In this document: positions 4,576-5,250 of the stretch, piece by piece
How the letters are laid out: every line of letters begins with the position of its first letter
Numbering within the stretch: the stretch's first letter is position 1
NCBI GenBank assembly: GCA_026417675.1
Contig: JAOACV010000233.1
Coordinates: 1-5,250, forward strand
Direction: 5' to 3'
DNA: 5,250 nt
Origin: Verrucomicrobiia bacterium
Lineage (GTDB): Bacteria; Verrucomicrobiota; Verrucomicrobiia; CAIQCK01
The notes under the pieces: generated by a model
Database searches by the model: none
What the model was told of the DNA's origin: nothing
What the model saw: the letters and a program-made list of their open reading frames with translations, nothing else
Position numbers and translations under genes: made by a program

Positions 4576-5250
4576 ACCGGAGAGATTTCTTGGCAACGGG
4601 TCTGGGCTCGGTCGTGGCAGGCGCTGTGGCCGACGGATTGCTCATTGCGGCCGACTCGCCCGGCCAGCCGGCGCGGGCCGGCAAACCCACCGAGATCCCG
4701 TTCCATCCTCGCGACACAAAACTCCACGTCAAACCCGTCATGGCCAACGTCATCCATTCGGGCGTCTGGCAAGGCCCATGCCGATGGACTTCCGTCCCGC
4801 CAGAGGTTGAGCGGACCAACGCCGAGCGTCGTTTTGCCGATTGGTGCAAGCAGCTCAAGACCAAAGGCCTTGGCAACCCAGAGGACGTGCGGTTGCTCGA
4901 AGCGGCCCACGTAACGTTCTCGGAGAACTGGGTGCTCAAGCCCGACCAGATCGCCAAGCTTTCCGCCGACAGTGCCGAGACGGACGTTTACTTTATCATC
5001 CCCTCGGGCAACTCGCGCTCGTCGTATGAAATCGGCGACATGTTCGGCAAGCCGGTGGTGCTCAATGGCCTCAGTTGTCGGAACATTGACATCGCGGCCT
5101 ACACGCTGGCCCAAGGAAACGAAATCTTCCTCGCCGGCGAGGACATGGAACTGCCGAAGCTGCTGTCGCTGTTGCGGGCCAGAAAAGTGTTCCGCCAGAC
5201 GCGGGTGCTCTATCCCACCAACGGGGTGCCGCCTTTCTCGGTGGGCAACG
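4572..5250 (+). CDS. Tat-exported protein, sugar-isomerase-like, truncated at window end
   Basis: The visible 226 residues open with a twin-arginine signal: NRRDFLATG at 2-10, then a hydrophobic stretch to about residue 26 and likely cleavage between 27 and 37. The protein would therefore be exported folded through the Tat system. The mature part contains PVMANVIHSGVWQGPCRW (55-72), a likely alpha/beta domain with DVYFIIPSGNS (138-148), PVVLNGLSCRNIDIAAY (161-177) and an LLRARKVFRQTRVLYPTN segment (200-217). This layout recalls Tat-signal proteins of Planctomycetota/Verrucomicrobiota that are distantly related to the L-fucose/L-arabinose isomerase fold. That assignment is from memory and is tentative. 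The start is set by the Tat motif and by AGGAG at 4560-4564, seven bases before the ATG. The C-terminal half lies beyond the window. Confidence 0.85.
   Translation, partial: MNRRDFLATGLGSVVAGAVADGLLIAADSPGQPARAGKPTEIPFHPRDTKLHVKPVMANVIHSGVWQGPCRWTSVPPEVERTNAERRFADWCKQLKTKGLGNPEDVRLLEAAHVTFSENWVLKPDQIAKLSADSAETDVYFIIPSGNSRSSYEIGDMFGKPVVLNGLSCRNIDIAAYTLAQGNEIFLAGEDMELPKLLSLLRARKVFRQTRVLYPTNGVPPFSVGN

Noticed and set aside
1..5250. CRISPR array, phage module or biosynthetic cluster
   Set aside because: No regularly spaced repeats, cas motifs, phage structural genes or assembly-line domains were seen on either strand.

Overview
The window reads as the edge of a draft (probably metagenome-assembled) contig from a high-GC bacterium. 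The best guess is the phylum Verrucomicrobiota, near the Pedosphaera/Limisphaera lineage. That guess rests on gene content: a DUF1080-type secreted sugar-hydrolase protein, a Tat-exported isomerase-like protein, and a ribosomal protein L2 with the DHPMGGG variant and a Gly-rich loop. It is inference, not proof. The first 18 bases match the Nextera/Tn5 mosaic-end adapter, so genuine sequence starts near base 19.

Layout: (1) 19-436 holds the last codons of an unknown gene and a PIN-domain (VapC-like) toxin gene broken by two frameshifts and a stop. (2) 437-712 is a leader region with hairpins and a recurring motif. (3) 713-2696 is a compact same-strand cluster: rplB (L2), rpsS (S19), then a signal-peptide/coiled-coil envelope protein. 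The ribosomal pair has neither rplW before it nor rplV after it, so the usual S10 operon order is broken on both sides. (4) 2922-3515 encodes a secreted DUF1080 protein. (5) 3516-4263 is decayed DNA: the C-terminal remnant of an IS3-like transposase on the minus strand, a short unassigned minus-strand reading frame, and sequence I cannot assign. (6) 4264-4340 is an intact tRNA-Arg(ACG) with encoded CCA. (7) 4572 to the end is a Tat-signal protein, truncated by the window.

The most unusual signal is a recurring composite element. The exact 11-mer AACTGCATGAA occurs three times on the plus strand (676-686, 2916-2926, 4540-4550), each time just before or at the start of rplB, the DUF1080 gene and the Tat gene. 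Further upstream blocks are shared pairwise in the same order: GCACGGGT, TTGAC, GGCGTG and ACGG. This suggests related leader or promoter elements in front of unrelated genes. The genes otherwise form two functional themes: translation (rplB, rpsS, tRNA-Arg) and exported carbohydrate-related proteins (DUF1080, Tat protein). The PIN and IS3 remnants point to past accessory-DNA turnover around them.
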